From Mycolicibacterium sp. YH-1 (GTDB lineage Bacteria > Actinomycetota > Actinomycetes > Mycobacteriales > Mycobacteriaceae), in assembly GCF_022557175.1 (NCBI RefSeq), contig NZ_CP092915.1, forward strand, positions 5,084,001 to 5,148,000: a stretch of DNA of 64,000 nucleotides, in the 5' to 3' direction. The notes below the pieces were generated by a model, which was given only the letters and a program-made list of their open reading frames with translations, ran no database searches and was not told the origin of the DNA. Shown here one piece after another: positions 44,038 to 53,939 of the stretch (position 1 is its first letter; every line of letters starts with the position of its first letter). The position numbers and the translations under genes are program-made.

Positions 44038-44904
44038 CTACTCCGACAGCGGCATCGACATGGCGTCTGCCAGCCCCTCACGCCAGTGCCGCAACGGAGT
44101 CAGGCCCGCTTCGGTCGACTGTTGCGACCCGAGCGCCGAGTAAGGCGGCCGTGGCGCGGGGCGCGGGTGGCGTTCGCTGTCGACGGGTCGCACACGCTCC
44201 GGATCGGCACCGGCGAGTTCGAACACCGCTCGGGCCTGCTCCCAGCGACTCGCCTCACCCAGGTTGGCGGCATGCAACACGGGCTGCCGAATGGTGCCCT
44301 CGGCGACCTCAAGCAGGGCCTCGACGAGATCGCCGACGTAGGTGGGCGATCCGATCTGGTCGGCGACCACCTCGATGGTCTCGTCACCCGCCGCCTTGCG
44401 CCGCATGGTCGCCACGAAGTCCGAACCGGTGCCCGCGAAGATCCAGGCGGTGCGCACGATGAACGCGTCCGGCATGGCGGTCAGAACCCCGAACTCACCG
44501 GCGAGCTTGCTGCGTCCGTAGGCGCTCAGTGGGCCCGTCAGGTCATCGATCTCATAGGGGCGGCGAGCCTCATCACCGAAGTCACCGCTGAACACGTAGT
44601 CGGTGGAGATGTGCACCAGATCGGCTCCGGCGCGCGCACAGGCATGTGCGACGTTCTCCGCGCCGGTCGCGTTGACAGCCGTCGCCCTGGCCTCGTCACG
44701 CTCGGCGTCGTCGACCCTGGTGTAGGCCGCGCAGTTGATCACGACGTCCCCGGCCGAGATGTGACGCTCGACGGCCGTCGCGTCGGTGACGTCGCAGTCG
44801 GATGATGAAAGTGCAAGGACCTCGTGGCCGCGGCGACCCGCCTCAGCTGCCAAAACCCGTCCGACGAGTCCTCCTGCACCGGTGATGACCACACGTTGAT
44901 CCAT
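44038..44904 (-). CDS. rmlD: dTDP-4-dehydrorhamnose reductase
   Basis: The ATG at 44904 (MDQRVVITGAGGLVGRVLA) gives 288 residues. It is an extended SDR: TGAGGLVG nucleotide loop, DVVINCAAYTRVDDAE, STDYVFSGDFG and YGRSKLAGEFG with the Tyr-x-x-x-Lys pair. It carries out the last step of dTDP-rhamnose synthesis, which feeds WbbL. It matches Rv3266c and is divergent from lcp1 across 67 bases. Confidence 0.95.
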   Translation of the reverse strand: MDQRVVITGAGGLVGRVLAAEAGRRGHEVLALSSSDCDVTDATAVERHISAGDVVINCAAYTRVDDAERDEARATAVNATGAENVAHACARAGADLVHISTDYVFSGDFGDEARRPYEIDDLTGPLSAYGRSKLAGEFGVLTAMPDAFIVRTAWIFAGTGSDFVATMRRKAAGDETIEVVADQIGSPTYVGDLVEALLEVAEGTIRQPVLHAANLGEASRWEQARAVFELAGADPERVRPVDSERHPRPAPRPPYSALGSQQSTEAGLTPLRHWREGLADAMSMPLSE

Positions 44905-44971
44905 GTACTCGAGTCTGGCACGCCGGTCGGCGCTAACCACTTCGCGGGCACCTCGCCAGTAGCCTGGGCTG

Positions 44972-46435
44972 ATGTCAGGTCGCATTGCCCGCACCATCGC
45001 CGTGGTCACAGCGTCGGTGGTCGTCGTGGGCACCGGCGTCGCCTGGGGCAAGATCCGCTCATTCGAGTCCGGCATCAACCACATCAGCGCGGAGGCGCTC
45101 GGCGGTGGCGGCGAGGACGGAGCCATCGACGTCCTGCTGGTCGGTATGGACAGCCGCACCGACGCACACGGCAACCCGCTGTCCCCCGAGGAGTTGGCCA
45201 CGCTGCGCGCCGGTGACGACGTGGCGACCAATACCGACACCATCATCCTCATCCGAATCCCGAACAACGGTAAGTCCGCGACCGCGATCTCGATTCCCCG
45301 CGACTCGTACGTGGCGGCGCCCGGTTTCGGCAAGACGAAGATCAACGGCGTGTTCGGCGCGGTGAAACTCGACGAGATGAAACAGCTCGTCGAGGTCGAG
45401 GGTGAGGATCCGGCGACTGCCGAGCCCAAGGCGGTCGAAGCCGGCCGTGAGGCGCTTATCGAGACGGTCGCCGATTTGACCGGGGTGACAGTCGACCACT
45501 ACGCCGAGATCGGCCTGCTCGGCTTCTCGCTGATCACCGATGCCCTCGGCGGTGTCGACGTGTGCCTGAAGGACCCCGTCTACGAACCACTCTCGGGTGC
45601 GGACTTCCCCGCCGGCTGGCAGAAGCTGGACGGCCCGCAGGCGCTGAGCTTCGTCCGCCAGCGTCATGACCTCCCGCGTGGCGATCTCGACCGTGTCACT
45701 CGTCAGCAGTCGGTGATGGCCTCGCTCGCCCACCAGGTGATCTCCAGCAAGACGCTGTCCAGCCCGGCCACGCTCAACCGTCTCGAGCAGGCAGTTCAGC
45801 GATCGGTGGTGCTCTCGGACGGCTGGAACATCATGGAGTTCGTCGACCAGTTGCAGAAACTGGCGGCGGGCAACGTCGCCTTCGCGACGATTCCCGTTCT
45901 GCAGGAGGACGGCTGGAGTGACGACGGCATGCAGAGCGTCGTTCGGGTTGACCCCGATGCGGTGCGCGAGTGGGTGAACGGTCTGCTCAAGGATCAGGAC
46001 GAGGGCAAGACCGAGGTCATCGCCTACTCGCCGGACAAGACCACGACCGAAGTCGTCAACGACTCCGACATCAACGGCCTGGCCGCCGCGGTGTCGAACA
46101 TTCTGACCGGCAAGGGTTTCATCGAGGGTCACGTCGGGAACAACGAGGCCGAGCGTGTGCCGACCAGTCAGGTGCAGGCCGCGAAGTCTGACGACCTTGG
46201 CGCCCAAGCCGTCTCGAGGGATCTGGGCAACCTGCAGATCGTCGAGAACACCGCGGTGCCCCCCGGAACGGTCCGAGTGGTGCTCGCCGATGACTACACC
46301 GGCCCCGGTTCGGGCCTGGGAACCGATGACACCGGCCAGACGGTGGATCAGGCGGCCGGCGAGGCCCCCGTCCAGGCACCTTTGCCATCACCGGTTCTCA
46401 CCGCCGGATCGGATGATCCTGCGTGCGTGAGCTGA
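44972..46435 (+). CDS. lcp1: LytR-CpsA-Psr family ligase (Lcp1)
   Basis: The 487-residue protein has a single N-terminal membrane helix (IAVVTASVVVVGTGVAW). The extracellular LCP domain contains DVLLVGMDSRTDAHGN, NTDTIILIRIPNNG, ISIPRDSYVA, KINGVFGA and LSFVRQRHDLPRGDLDR, whose Arg and Asp residues bind the polyprenyl pyrophosphate. A LytR_C-like domain follows (residues about 340-440). It matches Rv3267, the ligase joining arabinogalactan to peptidoglycan, the step after WbbL. Confidence 0.95.
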   Translation: MSGRIARTIAVVTASVVVVGTGVAWGKIRSFESGINHISAEALGGGGEDGAIDVLLVGMDSRTDAHGNPLSPEELATLRAGDDVATNTDTIILIRIPNNGKSATAISIPRDSYVAAPGFGKTKINGVFGAVKLDEMKQLVEVEGEDPATAEPKAVEAGREALIETVADLTGVTVDHYAEIGLLGFSLITDALGGVDVCLKDPVYEPLSGADFPAGWQKLDGPQALSFVRQRHDLPRGDLDRVTRQQSVMASLAHQVISSKTLSSPATLNRLEQAVQRSVVLSDGWNIMEFVDQLQKLAAGNVAFATIPVLQEDGWSDDGMQSVVRVDPDAVREWVNGLLKDQDEGKTEVIAYSPDKTTTEVVNDSDINGLAAAVSNILTGKGFIEGHVGNNEAERVPTSQVQAAKSDDLGAQAVSRDLGNLQIVENTAVPPGTVRVVLADDYTGPGSGLGTDDTGQTVDQAAGEAPVQAPLPSPVLTAGSDDPACVS

Positions 46436-47145
46436 CAGTCACCGGCGCGGTCCTCGACCCGCTGCTCGCGTCCAATTCCGCAGCACCGTTCATCACCTAC
46501 TACGACGACGCGACGGGTGAGCGCATCGAGCTTTCGGCCGCGACGCTGTCGAACTGGGCCGCCAAGACCGGCAACCTGCTGCGCGACGAACTCGGCGCGG
46601 GCGCGGGAACCCGTGTCGGACTGGCACTTCCCGCGCACTGGCAGACCGTCGGCGTCCTGTTCGGCATCTGGTACATCGGTGCCGAGGTCGTGTTGGGAGG
46701 TGGTGAGTGCGATATCGCCTGCTGCACCGCCGACCGTCTCGACGAGGCCGACGCCGCAGTGGTGCCGGGCGGTGAGGTGGTCGCGTTGTCGCTGGACGCG
46801 TTCGGCAAGCCGGTCGAGGGACTGCCCTTCGGCATCACCGACTACGCCACGTCGGTGCGGGTGCACGGTGACGGCATCACCCCGGAGCCGAACCCGGGCC
46901 CGGCCCTGGCGGGCCGATCGGTGACCGAGACTCTCGCTGCGGCAACGGCGCACGCCGCGTCGCGCGGCTGGACCGGCACTGATCGTGTGCTGTCCAGCGC
47001 CTCATGGGACACCGCTGACGATGTCGTCAACAACATGCTCGCGGTGTTCGCCGCGGGCGCATCACTGGTACAGGTGGCTCATCCCGACGCCGGGCAGCGC
47101 GATCGACGCGTGCAGACCGAGAAGGTCACCACCGAGCTGACGTAG
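46423..47145 (+). CDS. TIGR03089 family protein (truncated acyl-CoA synthetase-like)
   Basis: The GTG at 46423 overlaps the end of lcp1 by 13 bases and gives 240 residues. It resembles the N-terminal half of AMP-binding synthetases (ELSAATLSNWAAKTGNLLRD, AGTRVGLALPAHWQTVGVLF). It ends before the ATP-binding and catalytic motifs, as all members of the family do. It matches Rv3268. It is probably not an active ligase; a structural or binding role is possible but unproven. Confidence 0.88.
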   Translation: MRELTVTGAVLDPLLASNSAAPFITYYDDATGERIELSAATLSNWAAKTGNLLRDELGAGAGTRVGLALPAHWQTVGVLFGIWYIGAEVVLGGGECDIACCTADRLDEADAAVVPGGEVVALSLDAFGKPVEGLPFGITDYATSVRVHGDGITPEPNPGPALAGRSVTETLAAATAHAASRGWTGTDRVLSSASWDTADDVVNNMLAVFAAGASLVQVAHPDAGQRDRRVQTEKVTTELT

Positions 47146-47156
47146 TCAGCAGGCGG

Positions 47157-48320
47157 TCACTTGAGCAGCGCGCGCGACATGACGACGCGCTGAATCTGGT
47201 TGGTGCCCTCGTAGATCTGGGTGATCTTGGCATCACGCATGTAGCGCTCGACCGGGAAGTCCACGGTGTAGCCGTAGCCGCCGAACAGCTGGACGGCGTT
47301 GGTGGTCACCTCCATCGCGACATCGGAGGCGAAGCACTTCGATGCCGAGGAGATGAAGCCGAGGTCGGGTTCCCCGCGTTCAGCGCGCGCCGCCGCCGAG
47401 TAGACCATCAGGCGAGCGGCCTCAATCTTCATCGCCATGTCGGCCAACATGAACTGCGTGTTCTGAAAGTCGCTGATCGCCTTGCGGAACTGCTTGCGCT
47501 CCTTGGTGTAGGCGATCGCCGCATCCAACGCGCCCTGGGCGATGCCAACGGCCTGCGCGCCGATGGTCGGACGGGTGTGGTCCAACGTCGCCAGCGCGGT
47601 CTTGAAGCCCGTACCCGGGTCGCCGATGATGCGGTCACCGGGGATGCGGCAGTCCTCGAAGTACAGCTCGGTGGTCGGCGATCCCTTGATGCCCAGCTTG
47701 CGTTCCTTGGGCCCGACACTGAAGCCGGGGTCATCCTCGTGCACGACGAACGCCGAGATGCCGTTGGCGCCCTTGTCGGGGTCGGTGACGGCCATGACGG
47801 TGTACCACTGCGAGTGACCGCCGTTGGAGATCCAGCACTTCGAGCCGTTGAGCACCCACTCGTCGCCGTCGACCTTGGCCCGCGTGCGCATCGCAGCGGC
47901 GTCACTACCGGCCTCGCGCTCGGACAGCGCGTACGACGCTGAGGCCTCACCCGCGCCGATCGAGGGCAGCACCTGCTGCTTGAGTTCCTCCGAGCCGCGC
48001 AGCAGCAGACCCATCGTGCCCAGCTTGTTGCAGATCGGGATCAGCGACGAGGAGGCACAGACCCGGGCCACCTCCTCGATGACGATGCAGGCCGCGATGG
48101 AGTCGCCACCCTGGCCGCCGTACTCCTCGGGGATGTGGATCGCCGAGAAACCCGATGAGTTCAGCGCCGCGAGCGCCTCGTCGGTGTAACGGGCCTTCTC
48201 ATCGACATCGGCCGCATACGGCGCGATCTCCTTCTCGCACAGGGAGCGCAAAACGCTGCGCAACTCGTTGTGCTCGTCGGACAACTTGAAGACGTCGAAG
48301 GACGGATTGCCAATCGCCAT
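47157..48320 (-). CDS. fadE25: Acyl-CoA dehydrogenase FadE25
   Basis: The 387-residue FAD enzyme introduces a trans-2 double bond into acyl-CoA. Markers are YALSEREAGSDAAAMRT and WISNGGHSQWYTV (FAD binding), and QLFGGYGYTVDFPVERYMRD followed by KITQIYEGTNQIQ, which carries the catalytic Glu. It matches Rv3274c, conserved next to purEK. No electron-transfer partner is encoded nearby. Confidence 0.94.
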   Translation of the reverse strand: MAIGNPSFDVFKLSDEHNELRSVLRSLCEKEIAPYAADVDEKARYTDEALAALNSSGFSAIHIPEEYGGQGGDSIAACIVIEEVARVCASSSLIPICNKLGTMGLLLRGSEELKQQVLPSIGAGEASASYALSEREAGSDAAAMRTRAKVDGDEWVLNGSKCWISNGGHSQWYTVMAVTDPDKGANGISAFVVHEDDPGFSVGPKERKLGIKGSPTTELYFEDCRIPGDRIIGDPGTGFKTALATLDHTRPTIGAQAVGIAQGALDAAIAYTKERKQFRKAISDFQNTQFMLADMAMKIEAARLMVYSAAARAERGEPDLGFISSASKCFASDVAMEVTTNAVQLFGGYGYTVDFPVERYMRDAKITQIYEGTNQIQRVVMSRALLK

Positions 48321-48334
48321 GCGTGAACTCCTAG

Positions 48335-48871
48335 CTACTCGTCAGTAACTTTACCCTCTGCGCCGGGCGCACCGAGCAAGCGGTCGCGCAGAGCAGCGTC
48401 CTTCTGCAACACCATCGCCTCAAGGTCGGCCTGGAAGCGTTCCATGCGCTCGCGCAGGCCCGCATCCGCTGAGCCGAGGATCCGCACGGCCAGCAGGCCT
48501 GCGTTGCGTGCGCCACCGATCGACACCGTCGCGACCGGAACGCCCGCGGGCATCTGCACGATCGACAGCAGCGAGTCCATCCCGTCCAGGCGCGCCAGCG
48601 GGACCGGAACGCCGATCACGGGCAGGGGCGTCGCGGAGGCGACCATGCCCGGCAGGTGGGCCGCGCCGCCGGCTCCGGCGATGATGACCTCGATACCCCG
48701 CGCCGCGGCGCCGCGCGCGTAGTCGAGCATCCGTCCGGGTGTGCGGTGCGCGGACACCACGCCGACCTCGAAGGGCACCTCGAACTCGGCGAGCGCGGTG
48801 ACGGCGTCCTCCATGACCGACCAGTCACTGTCGCTGCCCATGATCACGCCGACGCGCGCCTTACTCACCAT
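48335..48871 (-). CDS. purE: N5-carboxyaminoimidazole ribonucleotide mutase PurE
   Basis: The ATG at 48871 ([17 protein letters not shown]) gives 178 residues and overlaps purK by 11 bases. The class I PurE motif [20 protein letters not shown] with its catalytic His, and [12 protein letters not shown] are all present. The enzyme moves the carboxylate of N5-CAIR to C4 in purine synthesis, following PurK. It matches Rv3275c. Confidence 0.96.
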   Translation of the reverse strand: MVSKARVGVIMGSDSDWSVMEDAVTALAEFEVPFEVGVVSAHRTPGRMLDYARGAAARGIEVIIAGAGGAAHLPGMVASATPLPVIGVPVPLARLDGMDSLLSIVQMPAGVPVATVSIGGARNAGLLAVRILGSADAGLRERMERFQADLEAMVLQKDAALRDRLLGAPGAEGKVTDE

Positions 48872-50072
48872 GCGGGTCCCATCCATCCGTCCATATGCCG
48901 TGTGACAACCAGTGCGCGGCGCGGGTCGCCCGCTCCCGCACGTCGGCCACATACGCCTCGTCGTCCAGGGCGCCGTGCGCCCCACCGAGGATATTCACGT
49001 GGCCGATCTTGCGGCCCGGGCGCTCCGACTTGCCATACAGATGCACCTTCGCGTCGGGAATCCGTGCGAAGAGGTGATGCAGCCGCTCGTCCATGGCCAT
49101 CGTCGGCGCCTGCGGCGCACCCAGGACATTGGCCATCACGGTCACCGGCGCGATCGGCCCGGTGGTGCCCAGCGGGTAGTCCAGGACCGCCCGCAGATGC
49201 TGCTCGAACTGGCTGGTGCCTGCGCCGTCCATCGTCCAGTGACCGGAGTTGTGCGGTCGCATCGCGAGTTCGTTGACGAGCAGCCCGCCATCGGTCGTCT
49301 CGAACAGTTCCACCGCGAGCACGCCGACGACACCGAGTTCACCCGCCAGCCGCAGACCCAGCTGCTCCGCAGCGGCAGCCAGATCTCCGGTGAGGTCCGG
49401 TGCGGGTGCGATGACCTCGACGCAGATGCCGTCGCGCTGGACGGTCTGCACCACCGGCCAGGCCGCCCCCTGCCCGAACGGCGACCGGGCAACGAGCGCG
49501 GACAGCTCGCGCCGCATGTCCACCCGTTCCTCGACCAGCACGGGCGCACCGTCGGCGAGGTAGCGCTGCGCGGTCTCCCGCGCCTCGGCGAGATCCTTGG
49601 CCAGGGTGACCCCTCGGCCGTCGTAACCGCCGCGGGCGGTCTTGACCACGATGGGGCCGCCGACACGGGCAGCGAACGCGTCCACGTCAGCGGGATCGGT
49701 GACCTCCGCGAAGCGCGGTATCGGCGCTCCGAGCTCCTCCAACCTCCTGCGCATGACGAGCTTGTCCTGGGCGTGCATCAGCGCCTGTGGCGCCGGGGCA
49801 ACGTTGACGCCCTCGGCAACCAGAATGTCGAGCAGGTCGGTCGGGACATGCTCGTGGTCGAACGTCAGAGCCGCGGTACCGGCGGCGGCCCGCCGCAGCG
49901 CCTCGAGATCGGTATGGGCGCCGATCACCACGTCGGGGCTGACTTGAGCCGCGGGGTCACCGGGTGTGGCGGCCAGCACCCGCAGGGTCTGGCCGAGTGC
50001 AATAGCGGCCTGATGGGTCATCCTGGCCAGCTGGCCGCCACCGATCATCGCCACGACAGGGGGTGCGCTCAC
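48861..50072 (-). CDS. purK: N5-carboxyaminoimidazole ribonucleotide synthase PurK
   Basis: The 403-residue ATP-grasp enzyme joins bicarbonate to AIR with ATP. Seen are [25 protein letters not shown], the ATP-grasp [22 protein letters not shown], and [14 protein letters not shown] (magnesium and substrate). It matches Rv3276c. It is divergent from the GtrA gene and overlaps purE, so the two are co-translated. Confidence 0.96.
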   Translation of the reverse strand: MSAPPVVAMIGGGQLARMTHQAAIALGQTLRVLAATPGDPAAQVSPDVVIGAHTDLEALRRAAAGTAALTFDHEHVPTDLLDILVAEGVNVAPAPQALMHAQDKLVMRRRLEELGAPIPRFAEVTDPADVDAFAARVGGPIVVKTARGGYDGRGVTLAKDLAEARETAQRYLADGAPVLVEERVDMRRELSALVARSPFGQGAAWPVVQTVQRDGICVEVIAPAPDLTGDLAAAAEQLGLRLAGELGVVGVLAVELFETTDGGLLVNELAMRPHNSGHWTMDGAGTSQFEQHLRAVLDYPLGTTGPIAPVTVMANVLGAPQAPTMAMDERLHHLFARIPDAKVHLYGKSERPGRKIGHVNILGGAHGALDDEAYVADVRERATRAAHWLSHGIWTDGWDPHGE

Positions 50073-50203
50073 GGTGCCAATGGTGTCACGCCCTCAACGG
50101 CAATCCTGACGGCCTGTTGGACGGTCCGTTGCACGGCCTGCTGTATAGGCCGCGACCTGCACGGGTACACGTCGGGCACGTGATTTCCGTACACTCACCA
50201 TTT

Positions 50204-50887
50204 GTGTCTTTCGCTGATGCCACCATTGCGCGGCTACCCCGCGTGATCCGGCCATTCGCCGAGCGGCACCATGAACTCATCAAGTTCGCGATCGTCGGTG
50301 GGACGACGTTCATCATCGACTCCGCGATCTTCTTCACGCTCAAGCTCACCATCCTCGAGCCCAAGCCCGTCACGGCCAAGATCATCGCGGGCGTCGTCGC
50401 CGTGATCGCGTCCTACATCCTGAATCGGGAATGGAGCTTCCGCGACCGCGGCGGCCGCGAGCGGCATCACGAGGCGCTGCTGTTCTTCGGGGTCAGCGGT
50501 GTCGGGGTGGTGCTGGCTATGGCCCCGCTGTACTTCTCCAGCTACGTTCTCGGGCTACGGGTGCCCGAGGTGTCGCTCACGGTCGAGAACATCGCCGACT
50601 TCATCTCGGCGTACATCATCGGCAATCTGCTGCAGATGGCGTTCCGGTTCTGGGCGTTTCGCCGTTGGGTGTTCCCCGACGAGTTCGGCCGCGCTCCGGA
50701 CAAGGCCATCGAGGCGACGATGACGGCCGGCGGTATCGCCGAGGTTCTCGAGGACGACTTCGAGCGCCACCATCAGCTGGGCAAATCGGCTGGCACGCAG
50801 AACGGCAAGGTGACTCCGCTCCGGCCGCACGTGCGACGTGATCAGCTGGGCGACTCCTCCGAGCCGAGGGTGTCGAAGACTTCGTGA
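50204..50887 (+). CDS. GtrA-family membrane protein
   Basis: The GTG at 50204 (VSFADATIARLPR) matches the Rv3277 start and gives 227 residues; longer in-frame starts exist. Four hydrophobic segments follow the FAIVGGTTFIIDSAIFF start: one near KIIAGVVAVIASYILNREW, one near GVGVVLAMAPLYFSSYVL, and one at SAYIIGNLLQMAFRFWAF. GtrA proteins flip or help transfer lipid-linked sugars in cell-envelope synthesis. The last 46 bases overlap convergently the PH-domain gene. Confidence 0.9.
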   Translation: MSFADATIARLPRVIRPFAERHHELIKFAIVGGTTFIIDSAIFFTLKLTILEPKPVTAKIIAGVVAVIASYILNREWSFRDRGGRERHHEALLFFGVSGVGVVLAMAPLYFSSYVLGLRVPEVSLTVENIADFISAYIIGNLLQMAFRFWAFRRWVFPDEFGRAPDKAIEATMTAGGIAEVLEDDFERHHQLGKSAGTQNGKVTPLRPHVRRDQLGDSSEPRVSKTS

Positions 50888-51360
50888 TACAGCAGTGAGT
50901 GAACCTGTTCCACGCGGGGGATGTCGTGGAACTCAAGGGGATCCTGAGCTGCTGACTCGATGATCAAGGTGCCGGTGCGCACCATCCGGTCGAGCAGTCC
51001 GTGGCGGAACTCGACACTGTTGATCCGCGCCAGGGGGATGTCGATGCCGGCCCGGGTCAGCAGGCCGTGACGGAACATCACCCGCCGATCGGTGATGACG
51101 AAATGGGTTGTCCGCCAGTTGAGGAACGGCCACACGGTGAGCCAACCCACGACGATCAGCCAGATCACGCCGATGACGATCATGACGATGTTCTTGGCCA
51201 TCTGGTCCCAGGCGGTGTTGTTCACCACAGCTGCGCCGAACGCCGCGAGGGCCGTCACCAGCAGCAGGATGAGCACGGGACCGATCAGCCGCTTCCAGTG
51301 CGGATGGCGGTGCAGCACGACGCGTTCGTCGGCCGCCAACACGTTGTCCGGGTATCCCAC
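50842..51360 (-). CDS. PH-domain (DUF304) membrane protein
   Basis: The 172-residue protein has two hydrophobic segments (IGPVLILLLVTALAAFGAAV and IVMIVIGVIWLIVVGWLTVW). A bacterial PH domain follows (THFVITDRRVMFRHGLLTR, DIPLARINSVEF, GTLIIES). It matches Rv3278c. Such proteins sit in the membrane with the PH domain in the cytosol. Function is unknown. The 3' end overlaps the GtrA gene; birA lies upstream on the same strand, separated by a 26-base gap. Confidence 0.88.
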   Translation of the reverse strand: MGYPDNVLAADERVVLHRHPHWKRLIGPVLILLLVTALAAFGAAVVNNTAWDQMAKNIVMIVIGVIWLIVVGWLTVWPFLNWRTTHFVITDRRVMFRHGLLTRAGIDIPLARINSVEFRHGLLDRMVRTGTLIIESAAQDPLEFHDIPRVEQVHSLLYHEVFDTLGSEESPS

Positions 51361-51386
51361 GGTGTGACAGTACCCAGCGCGCGGCG

Positions 51387-52205
51387 CTACACGGGTCGAA
51401 GATGCACGATGTCACCCGCCGAGACGACGGCGACGTCACTGCCGGTGTCGATGCGCAGCCTGCCCTGCTCGTCGACCGCGAGCGCGTCGCCGACCACCTC
51501 ACGGTCCCCGGGCATCGTCGCGCGCACGCGTGCACCGATCGTGAGGCTGCGGGCGGTGTACTCCTCGAGGAGTCGGGCGTCGGCTCCCCCGGTCGTGCGC
51601 AGCGCATCGATGCGGCGCGCCATGTGCGCCAGCAGTGCACCGACCAGTGCCCCGCGGTCGCGGTAATGCGCGCCGAGCACCTGAAGGGATGTCGCCGCCG
51701 GGTCAGGCAGCTCGTCGGCGTCGAGCGACACATTGAGGCCAACGCCGACGACGATCACCGACGCGGGCGAGGCCACCTCCGCGAGAATGCCAGCGAGTTT
51801 CTGCCGATCGGGGCCGGCCAGGACGTCGTTGGGCCACTTCAAGCCCGCCGTGACGCCCGCGACCTCGGCGACGGCGTCGACGACGGCCAGTCCCGTCACC
51901 AGCGGCACCCACCCCCACGCACCGGCCGGTATGTCGGTGGTCGGCACGCCCATCGACATGGCGATCTGCGCACGGGGCACGCCCGCCCAGGTGCGGCCGT
52001 TGCGGCCACGGCCCGCGGTCTGGTGCTCGGCGATCAACACCGCTCCCGCGATGTCCTCACCCGCGGTTGCGCGTGCGATCAGGTCGGCGTTGGTCGATCC
52101 GGCTTCGGCGATCACGTCGAGGCGGCGCCACATCGGACCCGGTATCGCGCAGGCGGTTTTCAGTGCGGTCTCGTCCAGCGCGATGCGATCTAACTCGTGG
52201 GCCAT
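51387..52205 (-). CDS. birA: Biotin-[acetyl-CoA carboxylase] ligase BirA
   Basis: The 272-residue enzyme attaches biotin to acyl-CoA carboxylase carrier domains. It has the ligase motif AEHQTAGRGRNGRTW and GLKWPNDVLAGPDRQKLAGI, with a C-terminal SH3-like domain (VGDALAVDEQGRLRI). It lacks the N-terminal DNA-binding HTH of E. coli BirA, as usual in mycobacteria. It matches Rv3279c. In M. tuberculosis accD5 comes next; here the polysaccharide operon follows. Confidence 0.94.
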   Translation of the reverse strand: MAHELDRIALDETALKTACAIPGPMWRRLDVIAEAGSTNADLIARATAGEDIAGAVLIAEHQTAGRGRNGRTWAGVPRAQIAMSMGVPTTDIPAGAWGWVPLVTGLAVVDAVAEVAGVTAGLKWPNDVLAGPDRQKLAGILAEVASPASVIVVGVGLNVSLDADELPDPAATSLQVLGAHYRDRGALVGALLAHMARRIDALRTTGGADARLLEEYTARSLTIGARVRATMPGDREVVGDALAVDEQGRLRIDTGSDVAVVSAGDIVHLRPV

Positions 52206-52334
52206 GTCACTAGCCTAGGACGCGTGGAAATAGGAATGTAAACAAGATCAAATTGACGTTTCTGGACGCCATTTGCGAAGAAATCCAGCGTCTATCCGCA
52301 TCAGGACGCCGATAGCGTTGCTGGAAATTTGCTG

Positions 52335-53825
52335 TCAGTAGGCGCCAGAGCCGGTCGCCACCGTACGGACGGTCTTCACCGCGATCAGCACGTCGTTGGT
52401 GATCGACCAGTTCTCGACGTATGACAGGTCCAGGCGGACCGAGTCCTCCCACGACAGATCCGAACGTCCGCTCACCTGCCAGAGCCCGGTGATACCCGGC
52501 AGGACCAGAAGCCTGCGGCGGACCTGATCGTTGTAGGTGTCGACCTCGCGGCGCAGCGGCGGCCGAGGCCCGACAACACTCATATCGCGGTGCAGCACGT
52601 TGAAGAACTGCGGCAGTTCATCGATGCTGTACTTGCGCAGGAGCCTGCCGACCGCGGTGACGCGGGGGTCGTCCTTGACCTTGAACAGCACGCCACCGAC
52701 GCTGTCGTTGGCGCTGCGCAGGCTGTCGACCTGCTTGTCGGCGCCGTCCACCATCGTGCGGAACTTGATCATCTGGAACGGCTTGCCGTCGAGGCCGATC
52801 CGCTCGGACCGGTAGAACACCGGGCCGCGGCTGGTGAGCTTGATGGCGATCGCGGAGGCGAGCATGACAGGCAGCGCGCAGAGCAGGACACCAACCGAGA
52901 CGACGTAGTCGAACGCCAGCTTCTGCACCTTCTTGGTTCCGCTGTACTGAGGCTTCTCGACGTGAATCAGGGGCAGGCCTGCCACCGGACGCATGGTCAG
53001 ACGCGGACCGGCGACGTCGACGACGCCCGGGGTGACCACCAGATCGACGCCGAGTTTGTGCAGATTCCAAGACATCTCGCGAACACCCTCGGGACCGAGA
53101 TGGTCGGTGGTGGTCAGCGCGACGGTGTCGGCATTGGTCTTGAGGATGGCGTCGTGCACCTTGCCCTCGTCACCGAGCACCGGCAGTGTGCCGACACCGG
53201 GGATGTCGATGCTGCCGCCCGAGGTGTGCCCGGTGAGGCACACGCCCACGACCGAGTAGCCATATCCCCAGCCCCGGGTCAGGGACTGGACGAGGCTGCG
53301 GACCGCCCTGATGTCACCGACGGCCAGAACCGTGACGACGCAGCGCCCACGACGGCGCTGCCTGGCGAGGTAACTCCTGCAGACGTTGCGGCCCACCAGC
53401 AGCGCCGCGAGTCCGAGCGGGAAGGCCACGGCGAGGTATCCACGCGCGTACTCGGGCCGGAAGATCATCAGGGCGACCGCGACGACGCCGATGGTCGCCA
53501 GCGTCGCGGAGACCACCCGCCGATACTCCTCGACGCCGGCGCCGACGATGCGCGGCGATCGGGTGCGGTAGGCCGCGAGCAGTGCGAGCCAGATGGCGGC
53601 GACGAACATCGACAAGATGAGGAAGTAGATCGACGCCGGGTCCCCCGCGGTGATCGGTCGACCAAGGCGCACCATCTGCGCACAGGCCAGCGAAACGCTG
53701 ACCACAATCACGTCACTGAGGACCAACGCAAGGACGTACCGTCGCTGCCACTGCAGTCCGGCCGGGGTGTTAACCGCGCTCAACGGTGTCCGGGCGGGAG
53801 CGAAAATCTCGTCTGCCACCGACAA
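52335..53825 (-). CDS. Polyprenyl-phosphate sugar-1-phosphate transferase (exopolysaccharide initiating enzyme)
   Basis: A TTG start at 53825 was chosen because it lies 9 bases after a full AGGAGGTG; GTG at 53837 or 53819 would be mis-spaced. It gives 496 residues. Four or five hydrophobic segments lie in the first 140 residues. A nucleotide-binding-like region (VLAVGDIRAVRSLVQSLTRG) follows, then a last helix and the PF02397 domain: SRGPVFYRSERIGLDGKPF, IKFRTMVDGAD, and VVGPRPPLRREVD, ending LPGITGLWQVSGRSDLSWED. It loads the first sugar phosphate on the lipid carrier. It is the last gene of the operon. Confidence 0.92.
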   Translation of the reverse strand: MSVADEIFAPARTPLSAVNTPAGLQWQRRYVLALVLSDVIVVSVSLACAQMVRLGRPITAGDPASIYFLILSMFVAAIWLALLAAYRTRSPRIVGAGVEEYRRVVSATLATIGVVAVALMIFRPEYARGYLAVAFPLGLAALLVGRNVCRSYLARQRRRGRCVVTVLAVGDIRAVRSLVQSLTRGWGYGYSVVGVCLTGHTSGGSIDIPGVGTLPVLGDEGKVHDAILKTNADTVALTTTDHLGPEGVREMSWNLHKLGVDLVVTPGVVDVAGPRLTMRPVAGLPLIHVEKPQYSGTKKVQKLAFDYVVSVGVLLCALPVMLASAIAIKLTSRGPVFYRSERIGLDGKPFQMIKFRTMVDGADKQVDSLRSANDSVGGVLFKVKDDPRVTAVGRLLRKYSIDELPQFFNVLHRDMSVVGPRPPLRREVDTYNDQVRRRLLVLPGITGLWQVSGRSDLSWEDSVRLDLSYVENWSITNDVLIAVKTVRTVATGSGAY

Positions 53826-53939
53826 GAGTCGCCACACCTCCTGTTTGCTGGAAGATAGTAATCGTTAGCTGGCCCCCGAGCCAGGTAACACTATGACACT
53901 GTTTGCCAGACAACGCCACATATTCAGTGAATCGCCTGG

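Noticed and set aside
44905..45429. N-terminal extension of RmlD to 45429
   Set aside because: The extension is antisense to the first part of lcp1; the Rossmann start at 44904 is the known beginning of the family.
52206..52334. Small gene in the AT-rich gap between birA and the sugar transferase gene
   Set aside because: No start with a ribosome site; an imperfect CTGGA/TCCAG hairpin suggests a weak terminator, but it is not strong enough to annotate.
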